NCBI GenBank assembly: GCA_002349055.1
Contig: DECD01000052.1
Location: 20,838-39,628 of the forward strand
Direction of reading: 5' to 3'
Length of the DNA: 18,791 nucleotides
From: Bacteroidales bacterium UBA2939
Lineage (GTDB): Bacteria > Bacteroidota > Bacteroidia > Bacteroidales > P3
Under the pieces are notes generated by a model, which was not told where the DNA came from, did not search any database, and saw only the letters and a program-made list of their open reading frames with translations. The translations under genes were made by a program, and so were the position numbers. This document shows positions 11,701 through 16,037 of the stretch, piece by piece (within the stretch, counting starts at the first letter, position 1; each line of letters opens with the position of its first letter).

Positions 11701-12121
11701 TCTCTACTTTATCACTATCCCGGCCGATGAGACGGGTGTGGTGACATTTGCCCTCGAGAGTGGAGACGAGACACAACACGTGTCCACCACGTTGCCTTGT
11801 CTGACCGATGCTCACTACGGCACGCTGGAGCAGCCGGTGATGCTGGGTACGCAGACGTCCTCGTCTGCCACCGTCACGGCCTATCCCACAGTCTTCACCG
11901 ACCAAGTCACTTTCTATGTGAATGGAGAAATGAGAAATGAGAAAGAAGAAATGAGTGTTACTCTTACTGATGCATTGGGTCGCCATGTATTGCAAGAGGA
12001 GAAATCAATTTTCAATTCTCAATTCTCAATTCCCAATTTGAAGGATTTGCCTGCCGGTGTCTACTTCGCCACGGTGAGCTACAACGATAATGTGACAACC
12101 ATTAAACTCATTAAAAAATGA
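2705..12121 (+). CDS. Giant multidomain exported protein with T9SS type A sorting domain
   Basis: This 3138-residue protein is probably secreted by the type IX system and anchored at the cell surface. The signal peptide is residues 1-25, cleaved after AKA. I read the following modules: a poorly recognisable N-terminal region; a fibronectin-III-like segment (about 608-686); carboxypeptidase-regulatory-like beta domains (about 704-777 and 800-869, perhaps a third from 894); a long unassigned middle; an Ig-like 'FNEPI' domain (about 1999-2050); two LamG/concanavalin-like domains (about 2050-2210 and 2218-2430); a BACON-like domain with GLPDWLTV (about 2569-2649); a domain shared with the next gene (about 2662-2762); two 'GWNW' repeats (about 2776-2854 and 2862-2945); and a C-terminal sorting domain (about 3055-3138) with LPAGVYFATV and terminal KLIKK. 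An upstream TTG at 2660 is also in frame, but it overlaps the -7 promoter element and would bury the signal peptide, so I chose ATG 2705. Function is probably adhesion or glycan binding; no catalytic motif is visible. Confidence 0.85.
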   Translation: MKHHYLKGLCLLALSFCLMPFMAKATPWYGKDYFEKDYNYSAFSLGSGRIHIKTLIFAEGTIANFAAQRGREHYWDDYENPRVWYQQEGDSKNAIFEYRADNEKNKPGEVSGRPENEGWVTIRVYSGTVVITNPYDEERVVLTADGQWHDINLRRSGTGDHLTFCEVDWYTPESLNGHTFIVGVNSIYSPRASESTGDMFKSVFELGSFVGDDPDQQPELMDPIFYPSSEIAAGQIAVPYISHQETYQYSTSLNPGMIYPLHDRSGLVYVPSRDTVQHGFYLNMQTRTSQSSDDVDFRQWLKSSTVDIPAYHKVYSMITGWYVYQDEDSGKWLCDMRARDVEWHLHYPYEEDLVPYDYFVLQRAYRPDYSDAVTIATVPMDEPEKDSLFLKIYHHVDSTEGAWMNPLYGPDNDSCHMIFYRVRRASSAQWGWAGNPYADSVVSVQPVYLQGIGGANSWRHYTTDPDFASNHTVNLTFQMANDNDDMDRGDARAFPRILRTFWDDRAKLKLQRIAIETHDTVTLTIPGDSIEAVLKRMYTGGNGQPSAHPLTYADQLYLKCEHYKYRVWLDTVGAKLKLNPLWDNTPTTAADAWEITRDGGEEPYFTDAAELLSLNATQGAYPDCVLLTWDATEGGTDQYIIETRPNSDSSWRVLDSTINNYWRDTTANPMETPMWQYRVTAEYMCNGTLHTDSRTTEGYRSLWGRVSGRVHYEDGTGCADITVVATRSSDGATVQTVQTDEAGNYLFDSLPYAAGVEYIITPTSEHAVFSYNHTSSGSATTNLSLGHCLVTGIDFDNLSSVRFSGRVLYENSSVPVRDANLLLNGKMVSLRQVPVKTDASGNFEIRVPQGEAFTLQVVKNAHHFAGDGFVRIDNDSLLTLTEALDGVRVWDQTKVTLAGRLCGGLDQRDLPLGFGLSRNNLGDDLKLVLELEGDNVSYIVRVPSDLTKDTLEFLEPHLVYTDEGVDTVGWTKVHYQQKRIIIEPDSATGEFRAELFPVRYKVTQATARGYATLFPAGTTSEVVDLSNVASGFGPKESDTVENGAWRRANEEGETENVIGITQYDRQYKLTYRSPISVTCKQMRWGMEVDWLGEETMRRTSITNEEVMIPLATKRDDGTYHYTFGLPVFKSDNYEFRAYAHEDYYYNNDPTSLRHDRVHIRGGVLKVYNGMHDAVETQILTKELDSVGTAVFTVPVDNASFVLSGDQAVRSLDLSVESEGQYVVSQAVRGYVTGNRNPGAVVTTHGNIGLLDILRDPPGANSTAYLEDGTKYSYSYVYDWSIKFGLDIGYSRGERANFVLGTWEGEGGGPWSGSELDITTVISNSIPITSSFHYKHQGNYSFSTSGRISTSNSPFSVGQEGDVYIGLVQNVYSRRWDAVAPVDSVTYAAFSARIENGSMPTVAAGADAEGHPYYLVIGSELESGPYLQSTFAYTHDYIKSNVIPQLLNQRDALLLTCDSATAQAAAQNSGKVVYWSRVPAGDSNWASKNYYRSLTPADYDEQWSDEVDAYNRLVADWVKLMLQNESEKVEAINSPHSELIGNYSVGTAATVEHDEEYAYSNTYEIFFDYPGASLSTGDMVSNIANRFGKAIEEQIEKAFETLIDPDDDEETNNPHTIAVNTQTSVNKFEITPILDLDFNRDPTEETSRTRKIGFKLETDEIGHMDVAVYRAKMQYGDFWFNDSSYATREFVDNGNDYDGERLLYGAPVFYLLGGATRCPCEEADSTEFFVPKMPLSAGALKLDNPKIDINVHERSDVPIDRPAVFTITLHNDIEEPIGVAASSLIPFKLRLNDASNPHGARILIDGMPLTDGRTVMLLGQQVITKTVEVYAGDGYDFEDLELIFESSCFYPNVSNVTFSVHFTPVSSPVTLEHPRQNWVLNTLSSQDSIGYYLPVTIAEYDVNYREFDHIELQYKVSTQSNDAWVKLCSWYADSALYREATGTKAMISGGKIDNIRFYGDRDPVEQYYDLRAVSFCRHGSGFVTRSSEVMSGVKDTRRPRVFGQPMPANGILGVGDDLKLRFNEPIAGNLLDEDNNFQLLGGTNSTGITSSTSIFFDGTPSCGATTAVTRALDGKSFSVDLMVKPAPTTSTNSQELFGHNTTTGGISFGLIPDSNSYRLYAYIDDYNVQSLRLDPMTDFTRVVMTYDDSTGRIRFYAGTQDVTDPDADTTGADGFRGEAPLIFGHGFKGNMLEARLWFKTLSQAEIVETNRKRLTGYERKLAAYYPMNEGRGETLQDKANGGTLTLHGSSWTTPSGFSLHLDGSTVVKLDQNLLSRSNIQDYTLMFWFRTNEYHAGLFSAGWDGNSGTLMALENGKLVFKNNGMIQRSSNNYADGMWHHYVITVNRTYNNACIYVDGGLVNTFSIDSLSGLSGEMYLGGAQGVQGVSNFIGHLDGVALFEQSLPRSLVESFDNLAPMGDEMGLIAYLSFNEQRENNNGIMEEVFSVNNQRIVRENGVVVPTEQKLVLWPSEDSLATMADGTVRAPIRERDLVTKMNFDWAFNSDELLINLNMADNEINKNSIFITVRNVEDLNGNRTVSPTMWQVFVNKNTLLWDDDGIHEVFYYDFDQGVHNIEAHIRNSSGHRHQFSIEGLPDWLTVDRPYGSIDPQESTTLNLSIDSRTLAVGTYSEIIYLTDEDGLSEPLKVRVDIKALCPWYGVEEGEYDRQMTLCGQVKIDGLYMTDPEDIVVAMVGDTVVGYTHVNPDLSGGGSYIFMTIYGNQSTEGRQLRFRAWQESTGHAYNLSSSVDVYFQSDAIVGLPPEEPVLLYSNSSSVQYFDLHYGWNWVSFCIAPENQGSLVMNGHFDVGDQIKEANSRRFVEWDGQRWRGTLTSVDYHQVYLVYCNNPHYGVQVAGQRLTTDQQRTVTLKQGWNNLPYLQMSPASVTDAMADYIEHVSVGDLVKSQDAFAYFSANQRWVGSLTAMRPGEGYFLKRLGEGEVSFTYHGTRNSKKGASTYQPINVSTYQPLSTMTMIAATEEPVKRVLAYVNGKLVATAEPIDTLYFITIPADETGVVTFALESGDETQHVSTTLPCLTDAHYGTLEQPVMLGTQTSSSATVTAYPTVFTDQVTFYVNGEMRNEKEEMSVTLTDALGRHVLQEEKSIFNSQFSIPNLKDLPAGVYFATVSYNDNVTTIKLIKK
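11560..11599 (+). repeat. Octamer tandem repeat inside the giant gene (unit ATCAACGT/ATCAACCT)
   Basis: There are five consecutive 8-nt units: ATCAACGT, ATCAACCT, ATCAACGT, ATCAACGT, ATCAACCT. Three units make 24 nt, so the peptide repeats every eight residues (STYQPINV then STYQPL). The array sits in the linker after the second GWNW repeat, where no folded domain is recognised. Confidence 0.85.
11927..11954 (+). repeat. Heptamer tandem repeat in the T9SS sorting domain (unit GAAATGA)
   Basis: Four 7-nt units (GAAATGA twice, GAAAGAA, GAAATGA) encode the charged loop GEMRNEKEEMS, which interrupts the beta-sandwich of the sorting domain. A gain or loss of one unit would shift the frame and destroy the sorting signal. 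Confidence 0.8.
12005..12039 (+). repeat. Heptamer tandem repeat in the T9SS sorting domain (unit TCAATTC)
   Basis: Five 7-nt units (TCAATTT, TCAATTC three times, CCAATTT) encode SIFNSQFSIPNL, just before the conserved LPAGVYF strand. The complement of the unit (GAATTGA) resembles the GAAATGA unit 50 nt upstream, so the two arrays form an imperfect inverted pair. Confidence 0.85.
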
Positions 12122-12615
12122 AACCTTCAATCTATTTGGCAATAATGCTTGGAGTGGCACTGCTGGCCGCTTGCAGCAAGGACGATACCTCCTCGACCAC
12201 CGACACCGTCCCTCAACGCAACATTCCGTCGGGCACCATCCCCATTCCTGGGTGGGATGTTGCCCCGGATTACGACTATACCAGCAGCATGACGGCTGTG
12301 GTCGACGTGGACCTCACCAGTACCTATCCCGACATCACGCCCGTCGACTGGCAGGTGGATACGGCCGACCTCCTGGCGGCCTTTGCCGGTGAAGACTGTA
12401 TCGGTGTCACCTCACCCACGCAATCGGAGAAACTCTTCTTCCTTTATATCTCTTCTCCTTCCGAGAGTGACGATGATATTACCTTGCGCTACTATTCCGC
12501 CCGGCTGCGCAACGTCTTCCTGGCCGACGCCGTCCTCCACTTCGAGAACGGCGGCCGCATGGGATCTGTCGCCGACCCGCTGACACCTGCTTTCGTCGAA
12601 TTCAAAACCGAGTAA
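12118..12615 (+). CDS. Small lipoprotein sharing a domain with the giant protein
   Basis: This 165-residue protein has a type II signal with lipobox LLAAC and the lipidated cysteine at residue 19. SKDD follows, which resembles the acidic surface-export signals of Bacteroidota lipoproteins, so an outer-surface location is likely. Residues of about 45-160 align by eye with residues of about 2662-2762 of the upstream protein: DLLAAFAGEDCIG against DIVVAMVGDTVVG, then LRYY against LRFR, then LHFENGGRMGS against VYFQSDAIVGL. The ATG overlaps the upstream stop (ATGA, 4 nt), a layout expected for translational coupling. The biochemical function is unknown. It may be a membrane-bound partner or a detached paralogue of that domain. 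Confidence 0.85.
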   Translation: MKPSIYLAIMLGVALLAACSKDDTSSTTDTVPQRNIPSGTIPIPGWDVAPDYDYTSSMTAVVDVDLTSTYPDITPVDWQVDTADLLAAFAGEDCIGVTSPTQSEKLFFLYISSPSESDDDITLRYYSARLRNVFLADAVLHFENGGRMGSVADPLTPAFVEFKTE

Positions 12616-12620
12616 ACAAC

Positions 12621-12803
12621 ATGAAAACGAAGAGAAAATACCTGTCCCCGCAGCTCACCGTGGCCCTCTTCAAAGCCGAACGCGGTTATGCCACCAGTGG
12701 ATTCCGTCTTGCCATCTTCACGGAGAACCTCTCTGAGGGCAGTGAAAACATCGAGGAACGCCAGGAAAGCGGCGATATCTGGGGCTCGGAATGGAACTAC
12801 TGA
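12621..12803 (+). CDS. Small acidic ERGYA-motif protein of unknown function
   Basis: This 60-residue protein starts 5 nt after the lipoprotein stop. It has three parts: a basic start (MKTKRKYLSPQ), a short amphipathic stretch ending in AERGYATSG, and an acidic tail rich in Glu, Gly, Ser and Trp that ends WGSEWNY. There is no signal peptide or membrane helix. From memory, small Bacteroidales proteins with the pattern Y-x-P-x-L-x-V-(x)n-ERG(Y/F)A occur near fimbrillin-like or surface-protein genes, but I cannot verify this here and know of no function. Tight packing in the operon argues that it is a real gene. A precursor-peptide-like or chaperone-like role would be speculation. Confidence 0.7.
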   Translation: MKTKRKYLSPQLTVALFKAERGYATSGFRLAIFTENLSEGSENIEERQESGDIWGSEWNY

Positions 12804-12807
12804 TTTT

Positions 12808-12842
12808 AGTTAATAGTTAAGAGATAAAAGTTAAGAGTTATG
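12808..12842 (+). repeat. Heptamer tandem repeat carrying the next gene's start codon (unit AGTTAAG)
   Basis: Five 7-nt units (AGTTAAT, AGTTAAG, AGATAAA, AGTTAAG, AGTTATG) fill the 36-nt gap between two genes. The last unit ends in the ATG (12840-12842) used by the fimbrillin-like gene, so leader and start codon are both made of the repeat. Confidence 0.8.
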
Positions 12843-14357
12843 AATATCAATAATCAATGGGTGCGCAGGTGTCTCGCCTGCCTTCCTCCTTTCTCCTTTC
12901 TCCTTTTAGCAGTCCTCTTCACTGCGTGCGAGAAGGACGACGACACCCTCCCCAAAGATAGAATCCTCCTCACCACCGAGAAGCACCTCTCGCCCGAGAA
13001 GACTTCCGTCAGCGGCACCACCGTCCAGTGGGTCTCAGGCGACATGGTACGCCTCTACATCGGCGGTTTTGAAGAAAACCTTCCTGTTGCCATTAGCGGC
13101 ACCAACGCATACGTCGATGGATGGAAGGAGAAAAGCGGTGTTATCCGGGCCTACTATCCCAATACAATTATTGGCCAGGAAGAAGGAGCAACCGATGTTC
13201 CCACCGTCACCATCCCATCCCGGTACGACAGCTACTATAGCGGTGGTCGCCAAGTATTGGCTCTTCCTATGGTGGCTAAGGCACCAAACGGTGCTACCAC
13301 CGTCGAGTTCAAGCACCTCACGGCGGCACTCATGGTTAACTTAAAAAACGAGACTACATACGAATTGACGCTTGACAGCGTTGTCGTCTCCAGCAGCGAA
13401 TACATGCTCTGCGGCGCAATGTCCCTCGATTTGACAGCCGACGGATTGGGTGTCTCCGCTCTCGAGGGCAGTGGCTCCGTTACTGTTCGTTTTTCGGGCA
13501 TCACCCTCGGCACCTCCGGTTTCTCCTCCGTCCAGATACCCATTCGTCCCATCGGCGAAAGCGACCTGCGAATTCAGATCTACGCCCATCGACAAGGCGC
13601 TGCCATCAGCATCGAGGGGGTTCCTGCGGTGAATAAAACCGTGGTCTACCACTATAACGATCATAAACAAGTTTCGGCTCTTGGCCGCAATGTGATGATG
13701 TCCGCTGGAATCGTTCTCAGTAGCAGTGGCCACACTACACCAGAAGAAATCGACAATTCCATATTCTCGGTCAGCAGTAATAAGCGGGTCCGCTTCTCCA
13801 AGGGCAACCTGTGGTATCACAACTCCAGCTACGCTTTCCACACCAACCAGTACGATACTGATGCTACCCCGTCCAACTCCAACAAAGACCTCTTCCCATG
13901 GAATGCTACTTACATTTCCGGTTGGGATGTCCTCTCCGCCGAAGAATGGAACTACATCGTCAACAACACCTCCCGCACCGCCATACGCTTCGTCAAAGCC
14001 TGCGTGAACAGCGTTAACGGCTTGATTATCTTCTCAGACACTTACCACCACCCGATAGCCCAAGCATTGGTCAAGGTTAATGTTGATGGCTCGATGAACT
14101 TCAGCGATAACACCTTTACCACCGATCAGTGGAATTCCATGCAGGCTGCCGGTGCCATCTTCCTCCCTGCTGCCGGTTACCTCAACGGTTCGACGGTTGA
14201 GTCCTATGGCGGCGAGGGCGACTACTGGTCCTCCACCACCGATGGCGACGGAAAAGCCAAACGCCTCGAATTCACATCCAGCGAGCTAACTACCGACAAC
14301 GGAATCATCGGTTCCTACGGCTGCTCCGTCCGCCTCGTCAAAGTGGCAACCCGCTAA
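12840..14357 (+). CDS. Fimbrillin-like lipoprotein with C-terminal FISUMP-like domain
   Basis: This 505-residue protein has a type II signal ending in lipobox LFTAC with lipidated Cys30. EKDDD follows, an acidic surface-export-like signal. Residues of about 40-275 look like the fimbrillin/Mfa-like family: an early WVSGDMVRLYI motif, then a YYPN segment, then EFKHLTAALMVNL. Residues of about 300-505 match the Fibrobacter succinogenes paralogous-type domain seen in many Bacteroidales surface proteins: RVRFSKGNLWYH, SAEEWNYI, FLPAAGYLNG, DYWSSTT and a terminal YGCSVRLVK. It probably sits on the outer surface as a pilin-like, tip or adhesin component. The start codon lies in a heptamer repeat and the signal-peptide core is encoded by another. 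The gene follows the ERGYA protein by 36 nt and no promoter is visible there. I see no T-tailed terminator after it, only a small stem at 14385-14400. Confidence 0.85.
   Translation: MNINNQWVRRCLACLPPFSFLLLAVLFTACEKDDDTLPKDRILLTTEKHLSPEKTSVSGTTVQWVSGDMVRLYIGGFEENLPVAISGTNAYVDGWKEKSGVIRAYYPNTIIGQEEGATDVPTVTIPSRYDSYYSGGRQVLALPMVAKAPNGATTVEFKHLTAALMVNLKNETTYELTLDSVVVSSSEYMLCGAMSLDLTADGLGVSALEGSGSVTVRFSGITLGTSGFSSVQIPIRPIGESDLRIQIYAHRQGAAISIEGVPAVNKTVVYHYNDHKQVSALGRNVMMSAGIVLSSSGHTTPEEIDNSIFSVSSNKRVRFSKGNLWYHNSSYAFHTNQYDTDATPSNSNKDLFPWNATYISGWDVLSAEEWNYIVNNTSRTAIRFVKACVNSVNGLIIFSDTYHHPIAQALVKVNVDGSMNFSDNTFTTDQWNSMQAAGAIFLPAAGYLNGSTVESYGGEGDYWSSTTDGDGKAKRLEFTSSELTTDNGIIGSYGCSVRLVKVATR
12882..12909 (+). 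repeat. Heptamer tandem repeat encoding the signal-peptide core (unit CTTTCTC)
   Basis: Four 7-nt units (CTTCCTC, CTTTCTC twice, CTTTTAG) encode most of the hydrophobic stretch LPPFSFLLLAV of the lipoprotein signal. One unit more or less would put the whole mature protein out of frame. Confidence 0.75.
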
Positions 14358-14363
14358 ACCGAC

Positions 14364-14525
14364 CCACTCTCTCCATGCGTTCTCCTCCATGCCGATGGAG
14401 TCGCTCAGCTGGGCCAAAACCTGCATCAGGCCGTCCAGCAGGAAAAAGACGGTATCGGTGAGCAATACCACGCCCAGGAGACTCCAGCCGAGGCCGACAA
14501 TCTGGCCCTGGCAGAACCATCTTAT
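14364..14525 (-). pseudogene. Decayed fragment of a membrane-protein-like gene
   Basis: On the minus strand, 54 codons show the GC-rich third positions typical of genes here and encode a hydrophobic stretch (IVGLGWSLLGVVLLTDTVFF, then LLDGLMQVLAQLSDSIGMEE). There is no proper start: an in-frame stop lies at 14526-14528 and the nearest ATG (14518-14520) is in another frame. Past 14364 the frame runs into the antisense of the fimbrillin-like gene. This suggests a remnant truncated at both ends, or a frameshifted gene start. I do not recognise the family. The rest of 14358-14684 holds only AT-rich promoter DNA. Confidence 0.35.
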
Positions 14526-14550
14526 CTAATTGTGCATTGTTTTGTCGCAA

Positions 14551-14580
14551 CAAAGATACTAAAAATTTCTTTAATTTAAG
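14551..14580 (-). promoter_or_regulatory. Possible minus-strand promoter of the decayed fragment
   Basis: Read on the minus strand, TATCTTTG at 14558-14551 matches TAnnTTTG exactly, but there is no good TTTG 19-20 nt upstream. It points at the decayed fragment and away from the ATPase promoter, so it may be the leftover of a divergent promoter pair. Confidence 0.35.
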
Positions 14581-14589
14581 AATAATTAG

Positions 14590-14620
14590 TTTGCCAGTTG
14601 GGAAAAAATATGTACTTTTG
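14590..14620 (+). promoter_or_regulatory. Bacteroidota-type promoter of the AAA ATPase gene
   Basis: TTTG at 14590-14593 and TACTTTTG at 14613-14620, 19 nt apart, match both consensus elements. Transcription should start near 14627, inside the repeated element that follows. Confidence 0.78.
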
Positions 14621-14624
14621 CATT

Positions 14625-14652
14625 ACGGAATTTACGTAACGGAATTTACGTA
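14625..14652 (+). repeat. Tandem 14-bp repeat at the ATPase transcription start (operator candidate)
   Basis: ACGGAATTTACGTA occurs twice head to tail with no mismatch. Each copy completes the 8-bp palindrome TTACGTAA (14632-14639 and 14646-14653), and TTACG/CGTAA arms frame GAATTTA. The position, just downstream of the -7 element, suits a repressor site. The repressor is unknown, and autoregulation by the ATPase is possible but unproven. Confidence 0.7.
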
Positions 14653-14684
14653 ATGAAATATAAGTGGCTAAAATATATTGTAAT

Positions 14685-15812
14685 ATGAAAAATTTGACCA
14701 TAAATCCTTTTGTTTGTCATGGTTACGAAAGTCCAAAATACTTCTGTGACCGTGAGGTGGAAACGAAAAATATGCTCAAATCGCTCCAGAATGGCCGTAA
14801 TATTACCTTGATTTCTCCGAGGAGATTGGGGAAGACTGGCCTTATCTGGAATACGTTTCATCATATCCAATCCGAAAATAAGGATGCCATCTGTCTTTAC
14901 ATGGACATTTTTCCTACCCAAAACCAGCATGAATTGGTCAATATGCTGGGTGCGGCGGTGCTCAACAACGCCTTGTCGCGAGGCAAAGCTTTTGGGAAAA
15001 AGGTGATGAAATTCCTCGGCGCACTGCGTCCCGTGGTGGGTGTCGACCCCATGACAGGGCTCCCCAACGTGACCCTCAATACCGATCCCACGCAGGCCGA
15101 TATGTCGCTGAAGAGCATCTTCTCGCTCCTAGGAACCCTCGACAAGGAGGTCTTTCTCGCTATCGACGAGTTCCAGCAGATATCCGAATACCCCGAAAGT
15201 GGAACAGAGGCACTTTTGCGGTCGCATATTCAGTTCTTGCGCAATGTACATTTCATTTTCTCGGGCAGCAAGCAACATCTGATGTCGGAAATGTTCCTCT
15301 CGCCGAAACGCCCTTTTTACCAGAGCACCGATATAATGAACCTGCTCCCTTTGGAGGAGGAAACCTACTACGGGTTCGCCAACGGCTTCTTTGAGGGCAA
15401 GGGCGGACATCTCGACCGCGAGGTCTTCCATGAACTGTATGCCACCTTCGGCGGATATACGTGGTACATCCAGTCGGTGTTGAACCGTCTGTACGAGAGT
15501 TTTAAGAAGGTAGACTCCGTCCAGCAACTGCGTGCCACCATCCTCTCGGTGACCGAAAGCAAAGCTCCGCAATACGAGTACCTGACGCAAATGTTGACCA
15601 GCAACCAATTTGCGGTGCTTCGTGCCATAGCAAGAGAGGAATTGGCCACAGAACCAACAGGTAAGGTTTTTTTGAAAAAGCATAAGCTTCCCAGCGCCAG
15701 CAGCGTTAAAACGGCCATGGAGACGCTCACCGACAAAGAACTGGTCTACCGTTTGCCGGAAGGCTACATCGTCTATGACCGCTTCCTGGGCATCTGGTTG
15801 AGTCGCTTGTAG
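14685..15812 (+). CDS. AAA ATPase of the archaeal ATPase_2 / Bacteroidota ATP-binding family
   Basis: This 375-residue cytoplasmic protein begins with the family-typical NPFVCHGYESPKYFCDRE. The Walker A motif is SPRRLGKTG (44-52) and Walker B is LAIDEFQQ with D161 and E162. An FSGSKQHLM sensor-like strand follows. The C-terminal region (about 304-375) looks like a winged helix and ends YDRFLGIWLSRL. This fits the ATPase_2 (PF01637-like) group, which is often present in many copies in Bacteroidales. The cellular role of these proteins is not settled; a DNA-binding or stress/defence role is inferred only from the domain plan. An in-frame GTG at 14664 would add seven residues, but ATG 14685 fits the conserved N-terminus. 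It is transcribed alone. Confidence 0.88.
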   Translation: MKNLTINPFVCHGYESPKYFCDREVETKNMLKSLQNGRNITLISPRRLGKTGLIWNTFHHIQSENKDAICLYMDIFPTQNQHELVNMLGAAVLNNALSRGKAFGKKVMKFLGALRPVVGVDPMTGLPNVTLNTDPTQADMSLKSIFSLLGTLDKEVFLAIDEFQQISEYPESGTEALLRSHIQFLRNVHFIFSGSKQHLMSEMFLSPKRPFYQSTDIMNLLPLEEETYYGFANGFFEGKGGHLDREVFHELYATFGGYTWYIQSVLNRLYESFKKVDSVQQLRATILSVTESKAPQYEYLTQMLTSNQFAVLRAIAREELATEPTGKVFLKKHKLPSASSVKTAMETLTDKELVYRLPEGYIVYDRFLGIWLSRL

Positions 15813-15856
15813 AGAAAAATCATTACTCTCCTCCTAGGGTCAAACCCGTACTTTGT

Positions 15857-15896
15857 CCCTACCAAAACCCTACCAACTCCTTACCAACTCCTACCA
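15857..15896 (+). repeat. Period-11 degenerate tandem repeat (CCCTACCAACT)
   Basis: Four units of 11 nt (CCCTACCAAAA, CCCTACCAACT, CCTTACCAACT and a partial CCTACCA) follow the ATPase gene. The last ones also form the left arm of the hairpin at 15879-15914. Confidence 0.7.
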
Positions 15897-15914
15897 CGGT
15901 GGGAGATGGTAGGG
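15879..15914 (+). terminator. Strong hairpin downstream of the ATPase gene
   Basis: CCTTACCA pairs with TGGTAGGG and CTCCTAC with GTGGGAG. The stem is 15 bp with one A-A mismatch and two G-U pairs, and the loop is CACG. Only CTTT follows, so intrinsic termination would be weak. It may instead protect the mRNA 3' end. Confidence 0.5.
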
Positions 15915-15938
15915 CTTTCGTTGGGCTAAAATCGGTCG

Positions 15939-15958
15939 TTTTAACATTTTTTATGAAA
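15939..15958 (+). repeat. Left arm of a perfect 20-bp inverted repeat
   Basis: TTTTAACATTTTTTATGAAA is the exact reverse complement of 16353-16372. It ends in ATGAAA and opens a 17-codon frame (MKVWRLFRRRWFPGWGD, 15953-16006) that I do not consider a gene. Confidence 0.9.
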
Positions 15959-16037
15959 GTTTGGCGGCTTTTCCGGCGGAGGTGGTTTCCGGGGTGGGGT
16001 GATTGAGAATATGACACACCCCTCAGTCACTTTGTGA

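Noticed and set aside
14385..14400. Stem CTCCAT-GCCG-ATGGAG as terminator of the surface operon
   Set aside because: It has only 6 bp and no T-run, and it lies within the decayed minus-strand coding fragment.
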